From assembly GCA_029243605.1 (NCBI GenBank), contig JAQWRT010000027.1, positions 1 to 64,000 on the forward strand: a DNA stretch of 64,000 nt, given 5' to 3'. Positions 1 to 8,663 of the stretch are shown in pieces. The translations under genes were made by a program, and so were the position numbers. Within the stretch, counting starts at the first letter, position 1. The number at the start of each line of letters is the position of its first letter. Below the pieces are notes generated by a model that saw nothing but the letters and a program-made list of their open reading frames with translations, did not search any database and was not told the DNA's origin. The DNA comes from Myxococcota bacterium (lineage in GTDB: Bacteria; Myxococcota_A; UBA9160; UBA4427).

Positions 1-1
1 G

Positions 2-436
2 GACGAGGAAAAATCTGCCGCGACGTTCAAGGCCATCGACGGCGTCCGGTATTCGTTTCCCGGTGACTGGGCCCTGGTCGAAGCCGACGGCTCCCTGACC
101 CTCCTGGGCAGGGGCTCGAATTGCATCAACACCGCCGGCGAAAAGGTCTACCCCGAGGAAGTCGAGGAAGCGGTCAAGTCGCATCCCGACGTGATCGACT
201 GCCTGGTCATCGGTATCGAAGATGAAAAATTCGGTCAACGGGTCACCGGGGTGGCCTCGCTGCTCCCGGGAAGCGAAGTCGATGCCAACACAATCCGCCG
301 ATTCACCAAGGGAAATTTGGCCGCCTACAAGGTGCCCAAGGATCTCTTCATCGTCGAACGCGTCGAGCGCGCTCCCAATGGCAAGGCCGATTACGGCTGG
401 GCGCGAAAGACCGTCGAGGAGGCTCTGAACCCATGA
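2..436 (+). CDS. AMP-forming acyl-CoA ligase, C-terminal fragment (5' end outside window)
   Basis: The reading frame is open from the left edge, so only the last 144 codons are present. They form the mobile C-terminal domain of an ANL-superfamily acyl-CoA synthetase. The hinge motif GRGSNCINTAGEK is followed by YPEEVEEA, and the tail carries APNGKADY, whose lysine matches the adenylation-step lysine of the family. Such enzymes activate a fatty or other carboxylic acid with ATP and couple it to CoA. The stop overlaps the ATG of the next gene in an ATGA junction, so this gene and the desaturase are probably translationally coupled. The substrate cannot be judged from this fragment. Confidence 0.88.
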   Translation, partial: DEEKSAATFKAIDGVRYSFPGDWALVEADGSLTLLGRGSNCINTAGEKVYPEEVEEAVKSHPDVIDCLVIGIEDEKFGQRVTGVASLLPGSEVDANTIRRFTKGNLAAYKVPKDLFIVERVERAPNGKADYGWARKTVEEALNP

Positions 437-1305
437 GTACAGCACAAAGCGACAGCAGCCTCGATCGCGAGGCTATGCGTCTGGCTCGGGAGTCCACCGG
501 GGGCGTGGCCTGGGGCACGATCAGCCTATGCCTGGGCGTGGTCATCGCCTACGCCGCGGTCTTCGTCGCCGTGGCGACCGGCCACCTCGGCATGGCGGCG
601 GGCTTCGTCATCAACGGACTGCTCGTCTACGCGAGCTATACCGTTCTCCACGAAGCCGTCCACGGCAACATTTCGGGTTTCGGGCAGCCGACCCGATGGT
701 ACAACGAAGCCCTGGGCATCCTGGCGGGCTTCATGATGTCGATTCCGCTGACGATCCACCGAACCGAGCACCTCGCCCACCATCGCAAGACCAATGATCC
801 CGAAGCTGACCCCGACATGTGGACGGCGGCCAACACCCCGGTCACCTTCTTCTCGCTCATCCGGGTGAGCTTTATCAGCATCTCCCGGCAATACACCCTC
901 TACGCCGAACACTGGTCGAAAGCCACGGACCGGGAGAAGCGGCTGGTGGCGATCGAGATCCTCGGCATCGTGGGGATCCGGGGCGGCCTCGCTCTGGCGG
1001 GCTTCGGCCAGGAGGTTCTCTGGCTCACCATCCTCGCCAACCTGTTGGGCAACTTCATCATCGTCACCTTCTTTGCCGTCGCCGTACATCATCCGAACGC
1101 TGCCATGGGCCGCTACGTGGATACGTCCACCATCGTGTTTCGGAGCTGGGTGAATACGCCCATCACCTGGGTCTGGCTCTGGCAGAACTACCACTCGATC
1201 CACCACCTCTTCCCCCGCGTGCCCTTCTACCGCTACGCGAAGGTCTTCGATCGGATCCGGGGCATCATGGTGAAACGCGGGGCCACGATCCACGAATTCG
1301 GCTAG
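433..1305 (+). CDS. Membrane fatty-acid desaturase / hydroxylase family protein
   Basis: This 290-residue integral membrane protein has the three histidine boxes of the di-iron desaturase/hydroxylase superfamily: HEAVH at 73-77, HRTEHLAHH at about 109-117, and HSIHH at 254-258. Hydrophobic stretches around 27-68, 92-108 and 186-215 would place the di-iron site on the cytoplasmic face. Family members introduce double bonds or hydroxyl groups into acyl chains or carotenoids. Overlap of 4 nt with the preceding ligase suggests that its substrate is a fatty acid or acyl derivative. The 3' end overlaps the convergent ligase gene by 4 nt. The exact substrate is unknown. Confidence 0.85.
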   Translation: MSTAQSDSSLDREAMRLARESTGGVAWGTISLCLGVVIAYAAVFVAVATGHLGMAAGFVINGLLVYASYTVLHEAVHGNISGFGQPTRWYNEALGILAGFMMSIPLTIHRTEHLAHHRKTNDPEADPDMWTAANTPVTFFSLIRVSFISISRQYTLYAEHWSKATDREKRLVAIEILGIVGIRGGLALAGFGQEVLWLTILANLLGNFIIVTFFAVAVHHPNAAMGRYVDTSTIVFRSWVNTPITWVWLWQNYHSIHHLFPRVPFYRYAKVFDRIRGIMVKRGATIHEFG

Positions 1306-2936
1306 CGCCAGACCTCGTCGAGGCGGTCGTAGGCGCCGGTGCGAAGATCATCGGCGGCGTCCACGAGCTTGCTCTTGGCGACCTTGTTCGAGGGCGTACG
1401 CGGGAACTCGTCCACGTAGGCGATGAAACGCGGAATCTTGAAGCGCGCGAGCCGGCTCTCGCAATGGATCGCCACCTGGTCGGGAGAGAGATCGGCCGCC
1501 GTCTTGCCGGGCTGTAGGATGAGATAGGCCTTCACCTCCTCCTTGCGGAGCTTGTCGGGCACCGGGATCACGGCGGCTTCAAGGATGTCGGGGTGCTCTG
1601 CCAGCGCCCCTTCGACCTCCACCGCCGCGATATTCTCGCCGCTGCGCTTGATCATGTCCTTCATGCGCCCGACGATCCAGACGTAGCCGTCCGCATCCAT
1701 CTGGGCCAGGTCGCCGGTGCGAAACCAGCGCCCGCGAAAAGAGTTGGCATTGGCCTCGGGGCGCCTGTAATAGCCCCAGAGGATTCCGTCCCCGGCGATG
1801 CAGAGTTCGCCGGTTTCGCCCCAGGGCATTTCCTTGCCCTCTTCATCGCAGACCCGGACCTCGCGAAAGGGCGCCGCCAGGCCGCATGTCCCGCTGCCCA
1901 CCATATGGGTCGCCGATGTGGGCGTAAACGTGGCCACGCCGACTTCGGTCATCCCGAATGCATCCCGGGCCACCGCCCCGAAGCGCTCCTCGAGGGCCTG
2001 GTGGGTGTCCTCCTTGTGATAGAAGGCGGCGATGAAACGCAGATCGTTCTCCGCATCGTCGGGCCGGGCCGGGATCGCGTGATAGACCGGGGGCGTGATG
2101 GTGGCCAGGTGGATCTTGAACTCCTTGATCCAGCCGACGAATGCCTTGAGGCTGTGTTGGCGCGCGATGAATGCCGTGCCGCCCCCGTGAAGCGCGGTGA
2201 GAACCTGGAGTTGGGGATCGAGATAGAAAAGGGGGAACGTGACCAGGATATTCGTCACCTCCATGCCGTGCCCCCGGCTGGCCACCAGGCTCGCGATCAG
2301 CCAGAAACGATGGCTCTGCATGCAGCCCTTGGGAAGCCCGGTGGTCCCCGACGTGTACTGGATGCTGAGCAGGTCGGCCTGCTCCACCGCGCTCGGGGCC
2401 CGGAAGGGAGCCGAGCCCGCATCGACCAGGACGCGGTAGCCGTGTCGCGGGGCGACGGCGGCGCCCACCACCACAACGTTTTCATCCGCCACCGTGCGTG
2501 TCTCTGCCGGGATGCCGTCGAAGATCGCCGCGAGGCTCTCGTCGATCACCAGGAACTCGCTGTCCGAATTCGAGAGGATGTAGGCGAGTTCACTCGACGT
2601 GTAGCTGAAATTGACGGGCACCATGACCGCGCCGATCTTGGCGAGGGCAAACCACGAGACGATGAAGGCGGGACCGTTGGGAATCATCAGGGCCACATGG
2701 GCCCCCTTGCGAACCCCGAGGCCGCAGAGGCTGCTGGCCAGCCGATCGGACTGCTCGGAGATCTCGCGATAGGTGTACTTTTCATCCTGCTGGAAGAAAT
2801 GAAGGAAAACCTTGTCGGGCTCCCGGGCGGCCGCTTCGTCGAGGAATTGCCCCAGGCTACGCGCCAGGGGCTGGGACTCGACCTCTTCGCGGAGACGCGC
2901 CCAATCCTCCAAGTCGGATCTCTTCGATGGGCTCAT
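1302..2936 (-). CDS. AMP-dependent acyl-CoA synthetase (FadD/CaiC-like)
   Basis: The 544-residue protein has the full ANL architecture: the P-loop-like motif YTSGTTGLPKGC, an ATP-binding FGMTEVG, the hinge GDLAQMDADGYVWIVGRMKD, and a C-terminal lysine region ending TPSNKVAKSKL. It should adenylate a carboxylic acid and form its CoA thioester in the cytoplasm. The MIKRSGENIAAVEVE segment is typical of the crotonobetaine/medium-chain branch. It lies 43 nt downstream of an enoyl-CoA hydratase on the same strand, so the two probably form a catabolic operon. The substrate is not determined. Confidence 0.9.
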   Translation of the reverse strand: MSPSKRSDLEDWARLREEVESQPLARSLGQFLDEAAAREPDKVFLHFFQQDEKYTYREISEQSDRLASSLCGLGVRKGAHVALMIPNGPAFIVSWFALAKIGAVMVPVNFSYTSSELAYILSNSDSEFLVIDESLAAIFDGIPAETRTVADENVVVVGAAVAPRHGYRVLVDAGSAPFRAPSAVEQADLLSIQYTSGTTGLPKGCMQSHRFWLIASLVASRGHGMEVTNILVTFPLFYLDPQLQVLTALHGGGTAFIARQHSLKAFVGWIKEFKIHLATITPPVYHAIPARPDDAENDLRFIAAFYHKEDTHQALEERFGAVARDAFGMTEVGVATFTPTSATHMVGSGTCGLAAPFREVRVCDEEGKEMPWGETGELCIAGDGILWGYYRRPEANANSFRGRWFRTGDLAQMDADGYVWIVGRMKDMIKRSGENIAAVEVEGALAEHPDILEAAVIPVPDKLRKEEVKAYLILQPGKTAADLSPDQVAIHCESRLARFKIPRFIAYVDEFPRTPSNKVAKSKLVDAADDLRTGAYDRLDEVWR

Positions 2937-2979
2937 GGTTTTCCGCCTTCTCTGAAGCCGGCACCCGCCGGGTGGCCAA

Positions 2980-3762
2980 TCACTTCTCGTCTTCGAGCGG
3001 CGGCTTCTCGGGGAACGTGCTGCGGATCATGCGAAACATGAAGCCCGAAAGCGCCAGGGCCTGGTCCCGGGGCAGATCCCGCCCCCGATAATACGACTCC
3101 ATTTCCACCTTGATGGCCAGGGGGTCGTGAGCAGCGATCATCTCGGCGATCTCGAAGGCGCGGCTCATCAGATCTCCGGGCTCCACCACCTCATTGACCA
3201 GGCGCATCTCGCACGCCCGGTCCGCGTCGATCACGCTCCCGGTCAGCAGGAGGTACATGGCATCGACATGGGAAATCGCGTTGCCGAGTTGCAGGGCGCC
3301 CCCGGCCCCCGCCATGCCGTACTTGATTTCGGGCAGGCCCAGCTGCGCTCCCCGAGCGGCGATGCGGATATCCGTCAGCAATTGCAGGTAGAGAAAGCCG
3401 CCCCCCAGCGCCGTCCCGTTGATGGCGCCAATAATGGGCTTGTAGCGGGTCAGGGTCAGGACCTTGTGCTCCCAGCCCGGGAAATCGAGGTCGGTCTCTT
3501 CCTTCATGCCCGCGAGGTAACGACGATTGAGTTCGGCATGGGTTCGGGACGGGCGCGGAGTCTTGATATCGTCGCCCGCTGAAAAGCAGCGATCACCCGC
3601 TCCGGTCAGGATGCCCACGTGAACGGAGTCGTCGTCGACAAATTCCACCAGGCGATGGTAGAAAGCCTTGTGCATCGCTGGGGTCCACGCATTCACCGGA
3701 GGATTGTCGATGGTGAACACCGCAACCCCTGATTTCTTTTCGTAACGAAGTTCGCTCGACAT
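2980..3762 (-). CDS. Enoyl-CoA hydratase/isomerase family protein
   Basis: A 260-residue crotonase-fold protein. The N-terminal part has FTIDNPPVNAW, the first oxyanion-hole segment is CFSAGDDIKT, and the second is AINGTALGGGFLYLQLLTDI. The usual downstream catalytic segment reads LGLPEIKYGMAGAGGA, where a glutamate is present. Such enzymes hydrate or isomerise enoyl-CoA thioesters in beta-oxidation or related acyl-CoA pathways. It precedes the acyl-CoA synthetase with a 43-nt gap, so activation and hydration steps are probably co-expressed. It is divergent from the amidase at 3879. Confidence 0.88.
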   Translation of the reverse strand: MSSELRYEKKSGVAVFTIDNPPVNAWTPAMHKAFYHRLVEFVDDDSVHVGILTGAGDRCFSAGDDIKTPRPSRTHAELNRRYLAGMKEETDLDFPGWEHKVLTLTRYKPIIGAINGTALGGGFLYLQLLTDIRIAARGAQLGLPEIKYGMAGAGGALQLGNAISHVDAMYLLLTGSVIDADRACEMRLVNEVVEPGDLMSRAFEIAEMIAAHDPLAIKVEMESYYRGRDLPRDQALALSGFMFRMIRSTFPEKPPLEDEK

Positions 3763-3878
3763 AACCCCTCCAGAGCGGATTGGTAAAGGCTTGACCTCTG
3801 CGCTTCGAACGAACTCAGCCCAGCGAACAGGTGGTCTCTCGGCTAGGGTAGCGTTTCCAAGACAGGAAGGAGTCCCCG

Positions 3879-5312
3879 GTGACGGAATCTAAAGCGACAG
3901 ACGAATTCCTGAACAGGGACGCTCTTGGTCTGGCGGAACTCGTGAAAGGGAGAGAGCTCTCGGCCTTGGAGCTCACCGAAATCGTTATCCGTCGAATCGA
4001 GGCCAGTAATCCCGAACTCAATTTCATGGCCGCCCCCGATTTCGATCGCGCGCGTCTGCGTGCCCCCGAGATGTCCCTGGATACCCCCTTTGCCGGAGTG
4101 CCCATACTCATCAAGGACATGATTGATGTCGGTGGATTGCTGCGAACCGACGGCTCCCGACTCAACTTCCAAAATATCCCCAAAGTCAACGTCCCCTATA
4201 TCGACGGGCTCGAGGCCTCGGGGCTCAACATCCTGGGCATGACGAACGTCCCCGAATTCGCCAGCCTGGTGCTCACCGCCAATGAGATTTTTGGGGCCAC
4301 CCGCAACCCCTGGAATCTTGAGTACTCGACTTTCACCTCCAGCGGGGGAGCCGCGGCGGCCGTTGCCAGCGGCGCGACCCCCTTGGCTCACGGAACCGAC
4401 GGTGCCGGATCCTGCCGCCTACCCGCCTCGGCCACTGGACTTTTAGGTATGAAGGCGAGCCGCTTCCGCATGCGCTCGGGAGAGGCCGACGGCAGCCACG
4501 ATCGCGTAAAAACCAACCAGACCCTCAGCCGCTCGGTGCGTGATAGCGCCGCGCTTCTCGACTGCACCGAGGACAAAAGCGGACAGATATACCCCCCCCT
4601 CGGTCGACTCAAGGGTCCCGACAAGCGCCGGCTCAAAATCGGCTACGCCGCCGATATTCCGGGGCCGGTGCCGGTGGAGAGCGATGTGCGTGCCGCCCAG
4701 GAAGACGCCGCAATGCTCCTCCAGGACCTGGGCCACGAAGTGATCGAAGTGGCCCACCCGATCCGCGACATCCAGTCGTTTTTTCAGGGCTACCGCGCCT
4801 TCTTCGCTGAGAAGACCCGTGAAATCGGACCTGGCATCCGGAGCATGACTGGAAAAGGCGTGTTGGAATCCGGCCTCCTCACTCCCTGGATGGCTTCCTT
4901 CGTCGAAGCCGCTGCAGATTTCGATTCCGGAGAAATGGCCGAGCGGAGCGCCGCCCTCGACAGCCTCCCCGAGGATTTCGACCGCGCCTTCGAAGGCATC
5001 GACGTGTTGCTGACCCCGGTGAGCCCCGTCGCCTGCCCGAAACTCGACCAGGCCAGCCCGAGCGACCTTTATAGCCATGAGGCTTTCATCGCCCTGATGG
5101 CACACTTGAAATTTACGGGTCCCATCAATTTCGGTGGCCATCCGGCGATGTCCGTGCCCCTGGGCTGGGACTCATCGCTTCCCATCGGCAGCCATTTCGT
5201 CGCCGGGCGCGGAGAGGATGCAGTCCTCTACGCCCTAGCCTACGAACTCGAGGAAGCGCGCCCCTGGGCCGACCGTTGGGCCCCCCATTCCCTGATCTTC
5301 GGCAATCGCTAA
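3879..5312 (+). CDS. Amidase signature family hydrolase
   Basis: The 477-residue protein carries the Ser-cisSer-Lys triad of the amidase signature family: Lys79 in PILIKDMID, Ser154 in TFTSSGGAAAA, and nucleophile Ser178 in TDGAGSCRLPAS. It should hydrolyse a carboxamide to acid and ammonia or amine. The GTG start has a strong Shine-Dalgarno AGGAAGGAG 8 nt upstream. The gene is divergent from the enoyl-CoA hydratase and ends facing the VOC gene across a 10-bp-stem hairpin. The first motif lacks the usual GG before SS. Aryl acylamidase or another small-amide hydrolase is equally possible. Confidence 0.88.
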   Translation: MTESKATDEFLNRDALGLAELVKGRELSALELTEIVIRRIEASNPELNFMAAPDFDRARLRAPEMSLDTPFAGVPILIKDMIDVGGLLRTDGSRLNFQNIPKVNVPYIDGLEASGLNILGMTNVPEFASLVLTANEIFGATRNPWNLEYSTFTSSGGAAAAVASGATPLAHGTDGAGSCRLPASATGLLGMKASRFRMRSGEADGSHDRVKTNQTLSRSVRDSAALLDCTEDKSGQIYPPLGRLKGPDKRRLKIGYAADIPGPVPVESDVRAAQEDAAMLLQDLGHEVIEVAHPIRDIQSFFQGYRAFFAEKTREIGPGIRSMTGKGVLESGLLTPWMASFVEAAADFDSGEMAERSAALDSLPEDFDRAFEGIDVLLTPVSPVACPKLDQASPSDLYSHEAFIALMAHLKFTGPINFGGHPAMSVPLGWDSSLPIGSHFVAGRGEDAVLYALAYELEEARPWADRWAPHSLIFGNR

Positions 5313-5394
5313 GGGAAAATTTCGACCGGCGAGATCAATGCCTCGCCTGGATTGGGCGGGGAATCCAATGCCCAGGGATCGAGGAGAGCCGAGT

Positions 5395-5426
5395 CCCTGG
5401 AGCGCGAAATTCATCTCGCTCCAGGG
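5395..5426. terminator. Bidirectional hairpin between convergent amidase and VOC genes
   Basis: CCCTGGAGCG at 5395-5404 pairs perfectly with CGCTCCAGGG at 5417-5426 around a 12-nt loop. The hairpin lies between two converging genes, as expected for a shared terminator. Neither side has a clear U tract, so a rho-independent mechanism is uncertain. Confidence 0.5.
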
Positions 5427-5475
5427 CCCGGAAGAGAATCGCCGCCGCGCTCTGCCAGGGCCGGACCGCTGGCGA

Positions 5476-5844
5476 TTAGCCCATCTGATAGAAGACGGCT
5501 TTGTTGCCGTCGAGATCCCGGATATAGCCGCCGTAGAAACCCGGCATTCGCTCACCCGGGGCACCCTCGTCGCTGGCGCCCAGAGCCAGCGCCCGGGCGT
5601 GGAACTCATCGACCTTTTCCCGGGAACCGGCGGGAAAGGCGAGCATATTGCCATTGCCCCGATGGGGCTCCTCCCCATCGAAGGGGGTGCAGAGCGCCAG
5701 AATCGGCTTCTCCATGGATTCCCCCACGAAGGCGATGCGGCCGATATCCATCAGCACTTTGGCGCCCAAGGGTTCGAGAAGCTCGGTCCAAAACCCTTTG
5801 GCCTTTTCCATATCGGTGGTTCCGATGGTCACGTAACCAATCAT
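5476..5844 (-). CDS. VOC (glyoxalase/bleomycin-resistance) superfamily protein
   Basis: A 122-residue single-module VOC protein begins MIGYVTIGTTDMEKAKGFW and ends with the typical YIRDLDGNKAVFYQ strand. The start was set at 5844 because AGGAGG lies 9 nt upstream; an in-frame extension to 6003 would run into the upstream hydrolase gene and has no family-like sequence. VOC proteins act as isomerases, dioxygenases or binding proteins, so the reaction is not predictable. A full metal triad is not obvious: the first strand has Tyr where many members have His. It follows the alpha/beta hydrolase on the same strand after about 98 nt. Confidence 0.8.
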   Translation of the reverse strand: MIGYVTIGTTDMEKAKGFWTELLEPLGAKVLMDIGRIAFVGESMEKPILALCTPFDGEEPHRGNGNMLAFPAGSREKVDEFHARALALGASDEGAPGERMPGFYGGYIRDLDGNKAVFYQMG

Positions 5845-5942
5845 TTTCGCTTCCTCCTCTATCGGCCTTCTCCCGCTTGGGAGAACCACCGATATCAATG
5901 CAAACAGGGTGTCGATCCCGGGACCGAGCCTCCAGCCCCGAC

Positions 5943-6836
5943 CTACGCTTTGCGGGGCGCCCGGGCGGTCAGCGCCGAGATGCCATCGACGATCTCGCCC
6001 CAAAGGGCCGGCGGGAGGTTATGCCCCATGCCTTCGATCAACATGAGTTCGGAACCCCGAATGGATTCGTGGGTATGAATGCCCCCCTCCACGGGGACCA
6101 GGGTGTCCGCCTTGCCATGAATCACCAGGGTCGGAATGTCGACTTCGCGCAGAGCCGGGCTGCGATCGCCGTGGGCCACGATGGCGGCCATCTGCCGGGC
6201 GGTGCCCTCGGGATGGAAAGCCCGATCGAAAAGCATGCCGGCTCGCTCGCGCAAATAGGCCGGGTCTGCCGGATAGGCCGGAGATCCGATCACCGCATCG
6301 CTCTTGAGCGAACGCTCAATGACTTCGTCGCGATCCTCGGGGACGGGTTCGGTCAATACGGCCATGGCCTCGGGACTGGCCGGAGGAAGTTCGGGATTTC
6401 CCGTGGTGGACATAATCGAAGTCAGGCTGCGAACCCGGCCGGGATGACGAATCGCCACGGTCTGGGCGATCATACCCCCCATGGAGGCACCGCAGATATG
6501 CGCCTGATCGAGCCCGAGAGCATCGACCACCCCCATGGCGTCGTCGGCCATATCGTCCAGGGTGTAGGGAATATCCAAAGGCTTTCCCTGGCCCATGGCC
6601 GCGACCATCTCCATCACGTCGGGAACACCCAGGTGATCGAGCCAGCTCGAGAGCCCCACGTCGCGATTATCAAAACGAATGACCCGGTGTCCGCGCTCCG
6701 CCAGACTCTCGCAGAAGCCGTCGTCCCAGAGCACCATCTGGGCGCCCAGGCCCATAATGAGGAGCAGCGGCTCGCCGGCCGAGTCTCCAAATTCATCAAA
6801 TTCGAGTTCGATCGATTCCCGCGTAGCCTTCGGCAT
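5943..6836 (-). CDS. Alpha/beta hydrolase
   Basis: The 297-residue protein has the nucleophile elbow GASMGG (Ser118), an oxyanion region LLLIMGLGAQ, an acid residue in HGKADTLVPVEGG and the catalytic-histidine segment EGMGHNLPPALW. The N-terminal block FDNRDVGLSS is typical of the lineage that includes esterases and carboxylate-ester hydrolases of aromatic pathways. It has no signal peptide and is probably cytoplasmic. The ATG start is preceded by AGGAAAGGG. It lies downstream of the ThDP enzyme on the same strand (117-nt gap). The substrate is unknown. Confidence 0.85.
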   Translation of the reverse strand: MPKATRESIELEFDEFGDSAGEPLLLIMGLGAQMVLWDDGFCESLAERGHRVIRFDNRDVGLSSWLDHLGVPDVMEMVAAMGQGKPLDIPYTLDDMADDAMGVVDALGLDQAHICGASMGGMIAQTVAIRHPGRVRSLTSIMSTTGNPELPPASPEAMAVLTEPVPEDRDEVIERSLKSDAVIGSPAYPADPAYLRERAGMLFDRAFHPEGTARQMAAIVAHGDRSPALREVDIPTLVIHGKADTLVPVEGGIHTHESIRGSELMLIEGMGHNLPPALWGEIVDGISALTARAPRKA

Positions 6837-6953
6837 CCGGAGCCCTTTCCTCGGCCGGGCCTCCGCGAGGCCTCGCGGTCGAACCGGCAGAACAAGAAGT
6901 GAGGGAAGCTAAATAATTGCCCCGGCCTCGGCAACGCACGAACCCGCCGCCCC

Positions 6954-8540
6954 CTAGAGCACGACTTCGATCAAATAGGGGCCGCGCTGGTCCCGGCGAG
7001 CCTCCAGGGCGGCCTGGAGTTCTTGGTTTTGGCTGACCTGGCAGGAAGCGACCCCCATCCCCTCGGCCAATCGGGTCCACTCGATCACGGGACCCGAGAG
7101 ATCCGTCATGGCCTGAGCGACGGGGCCGGGCTCAGCCGGCCCCACCCGGCCCAACTCGGCCTGGAGGATTCGGTAGGCACGGTTGGCACAGACGATCACC
7201 GTCACGTCGAGTTCTTCTCGAGCCAGGGTCCACAGACCCTGGAGGGTGTACAGCCCCGAGCCGTCGGCCTGGAGAGCGACCACCCGGCGATGGGGTGCGG
7301 CCACTGCGGCTCCCACGGCGTTGGGAATCCCCTGACCGATGGCGCCGCCGGTCAGGTTGAGCACGTCGTGGGGCGCGGCGGACCGGCCGTAGAGCCCCCA
7401 CCCGAGCCCCGAGGTCGCCGCCTCGTTGACCAGGATCGCCTCTTCGGGAAGCCAGTGAGCGAGGATCAACCCCAGGCTCACCACGTCGATGGCTCCCTCG
7501 GCCACGGGCGTCAGGGGCGTGTCGACGACTTCGGGCGCTGGCCCGGCCTCCAGAGCCTCGGCTAGGGCGAGCAGATCCGGGCCCGGCCTTTGGCCGGGGC
7601 CCGCGAGTCCGAGGGTCTCGCAGCCTTCGGGGAGCAGACTGCTCCGGCCCACGCTGCGATAACCGAAGAAAGCCACCGGCGATCGGGTCCCCACGGAGAT
7701 CAGGCTCTCCACCCCGGCGAGGGATTCCATCGCCTGCTCGGGGAAATAGGGCACGGCGTCAAAATGGGTGACCCCACGCCCCTCGCGAAGCCGGGGGAGA
7801 AAGGTATCGAGCCAGACCCGACATCCCGTACTCGACCGAATCCGCGCCGCGGCCTCGAGGGCTTCGGCGTCGAGCATGCCTCCGAGCAGGAGCCCCGCCT
7901 GGGCCCCCTTACCCCGGAGGCGCGAAGCCGCTTCGGCCACCCCTGCGGGCTCGGGGGCCACCGGCTCCACCCGCTCGAGCTCGGGAAGCTTTCCGTCGGC
8001 TTCCTCCCACGCCGCTTCCTGGGCGACGATCAGGCTGGCGACGCCCGAGGGCGAACCCGTGGCGGCGGCGATGCCGTCCACCAGATCCCGGGCAAACTCC
8101 AGCGGGGTCGCCGAGCGGCGAACGAACTGGGAAACCGGTGCGGCCAGGGATTCGATATCCGAGGTCAGGGGCGCGTCCGCCTCCAGGTGCCAGGTCGCGT
8201 GGTCCCCGATCAGGTTGAGCACCGGGCTTCCGGCGCGGCGTGCGTTGTGCAGATTGGCGATGCCGTTGGCGAAGCCTGGTCCCAGATGCAGCAGGGTCAG
8301 GGCCGGCTTGCCCAAGATTCGGCCATAACCATCCGCCGCCCCGGTCGCGACCCCCTCGAAGAGGCAGAGCACGCTGCGGATCGCGGGCACCTTGTCGAGG
8401 GCCACGACCAGATCCATCTCGGTGGTCCCGGGATTGGCAAAGCAAACCTCGACCCCCGCGGCCCGAGCGGCCTCCAGGGCAAATTCAGCTCCGTTACGGC
8501 CCACTCTCTTCGACTCCTTCTTGGCGATTCTATCGACCAC
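6954..8540 (-). CDS. Thiamine-diphosphate enzyme, acetolactate synthase large-subunit-like
   Basis: A 528-residue ThDP enzyme. The N-terminal Pyr domain has GTTEMDLVVALD and the cofactor-activating glutamate in FEGVATGAADGYGR. The C-terminal PP domain has GGAIGQGIPNAVGAA and the metal/diphosphate motif ADGSGLYTLQ...CANRAYRI. The first motif residue is Ala rather than the usual Gly of GDG. It resembles the short IlvB/IlvX and benzoylformate-decarboxylase-like branch rather than housekeeping acetolactate synthase, and no regulatory small subunit adjoins it. It should cleave or ligate a 2-oxo acid. It lies between an amidohydrolase and an alpha/beta hydrolase on the same strand. Confidence 0.83.
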   Translation of the reverse strand: MVDRIAKKESKRVGRNGAEFALEAARAAGVEVCFANPGTTEMDLVVALDKVPAIRSVLCLFEGVATGAADGYGRILGKPALTLLHLGPGFANGIANLHNARRAGSPVLNLIGDHATWHLEADAPLTSDIESLAAPVSQFVRRSATPLEFARDLVDGIAAATGSPSGVASLIVAQEAAWEEADGKLPELERVEPVAPEPAGVAEAASRLRGKGAQAGLLLGGMLDAEALEAAARIRSSTGCRVWLDTFLPRLREGRGVTHFDAVPYFPEQAMESLAGVESLISVGTRSPVAFFGYRSVGRSSLLPEGCETLGLAGPGQRPGPDLLALAEALEAGPAPEVVDTPLTPVAEGAIDVVSLGLILAHWLPEEAILVNEAATSGLGWGLYGRSAAPHDVLNLTGGAIGQGIPNAVGAAVAAPHRRVVALQADGSGLYTLQGLWTLAREELDVTVIVCANRAYRILQAELGRVGPAEPGPVAQAMTDLSGPVIEWTRLAEGMGVASCQVSQNQELQAALEARRDQRGPYLIEVVL

Positions 8541-8604
8541 TCACCGGGCCCGGGCGAGGGCACCGACACCCTGCCCCCAGCGTCTCGCTCAACAAAGCGA
8601 AAGC

Positions 8605-8621
8605 AAAAAGCCCCAGGGGTT
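8605..8621 (-). terminator. Possible rho-independent terminator after the amidohydrolase gene
   Basis: On the minus strand AACCCC-T-GGGG-CTTTTTG forms a short GC stem followed by a run of T. It lies 43-59 nt after the amidohydrolase stop and 65 nt before the ThDP gene. The stem is only 3-4 bp with a small loop, so it is weak. If real, it separates the two genes into different transcripts. Confidence 0.3.
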
Positions 8622-8663
8622 CCGAATGGATACGCATCCGTGCCCTTCCGGGCGACCGAGGAC

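Noticed and set aside
1593-3041. Long open frame antisense to the acyl-CoA synthetase (482 codons)
   Set aside because: It is a high-GC shadow of a convincing ligase gene on the other strand and shows no recognisable domain or ribosome binding site.
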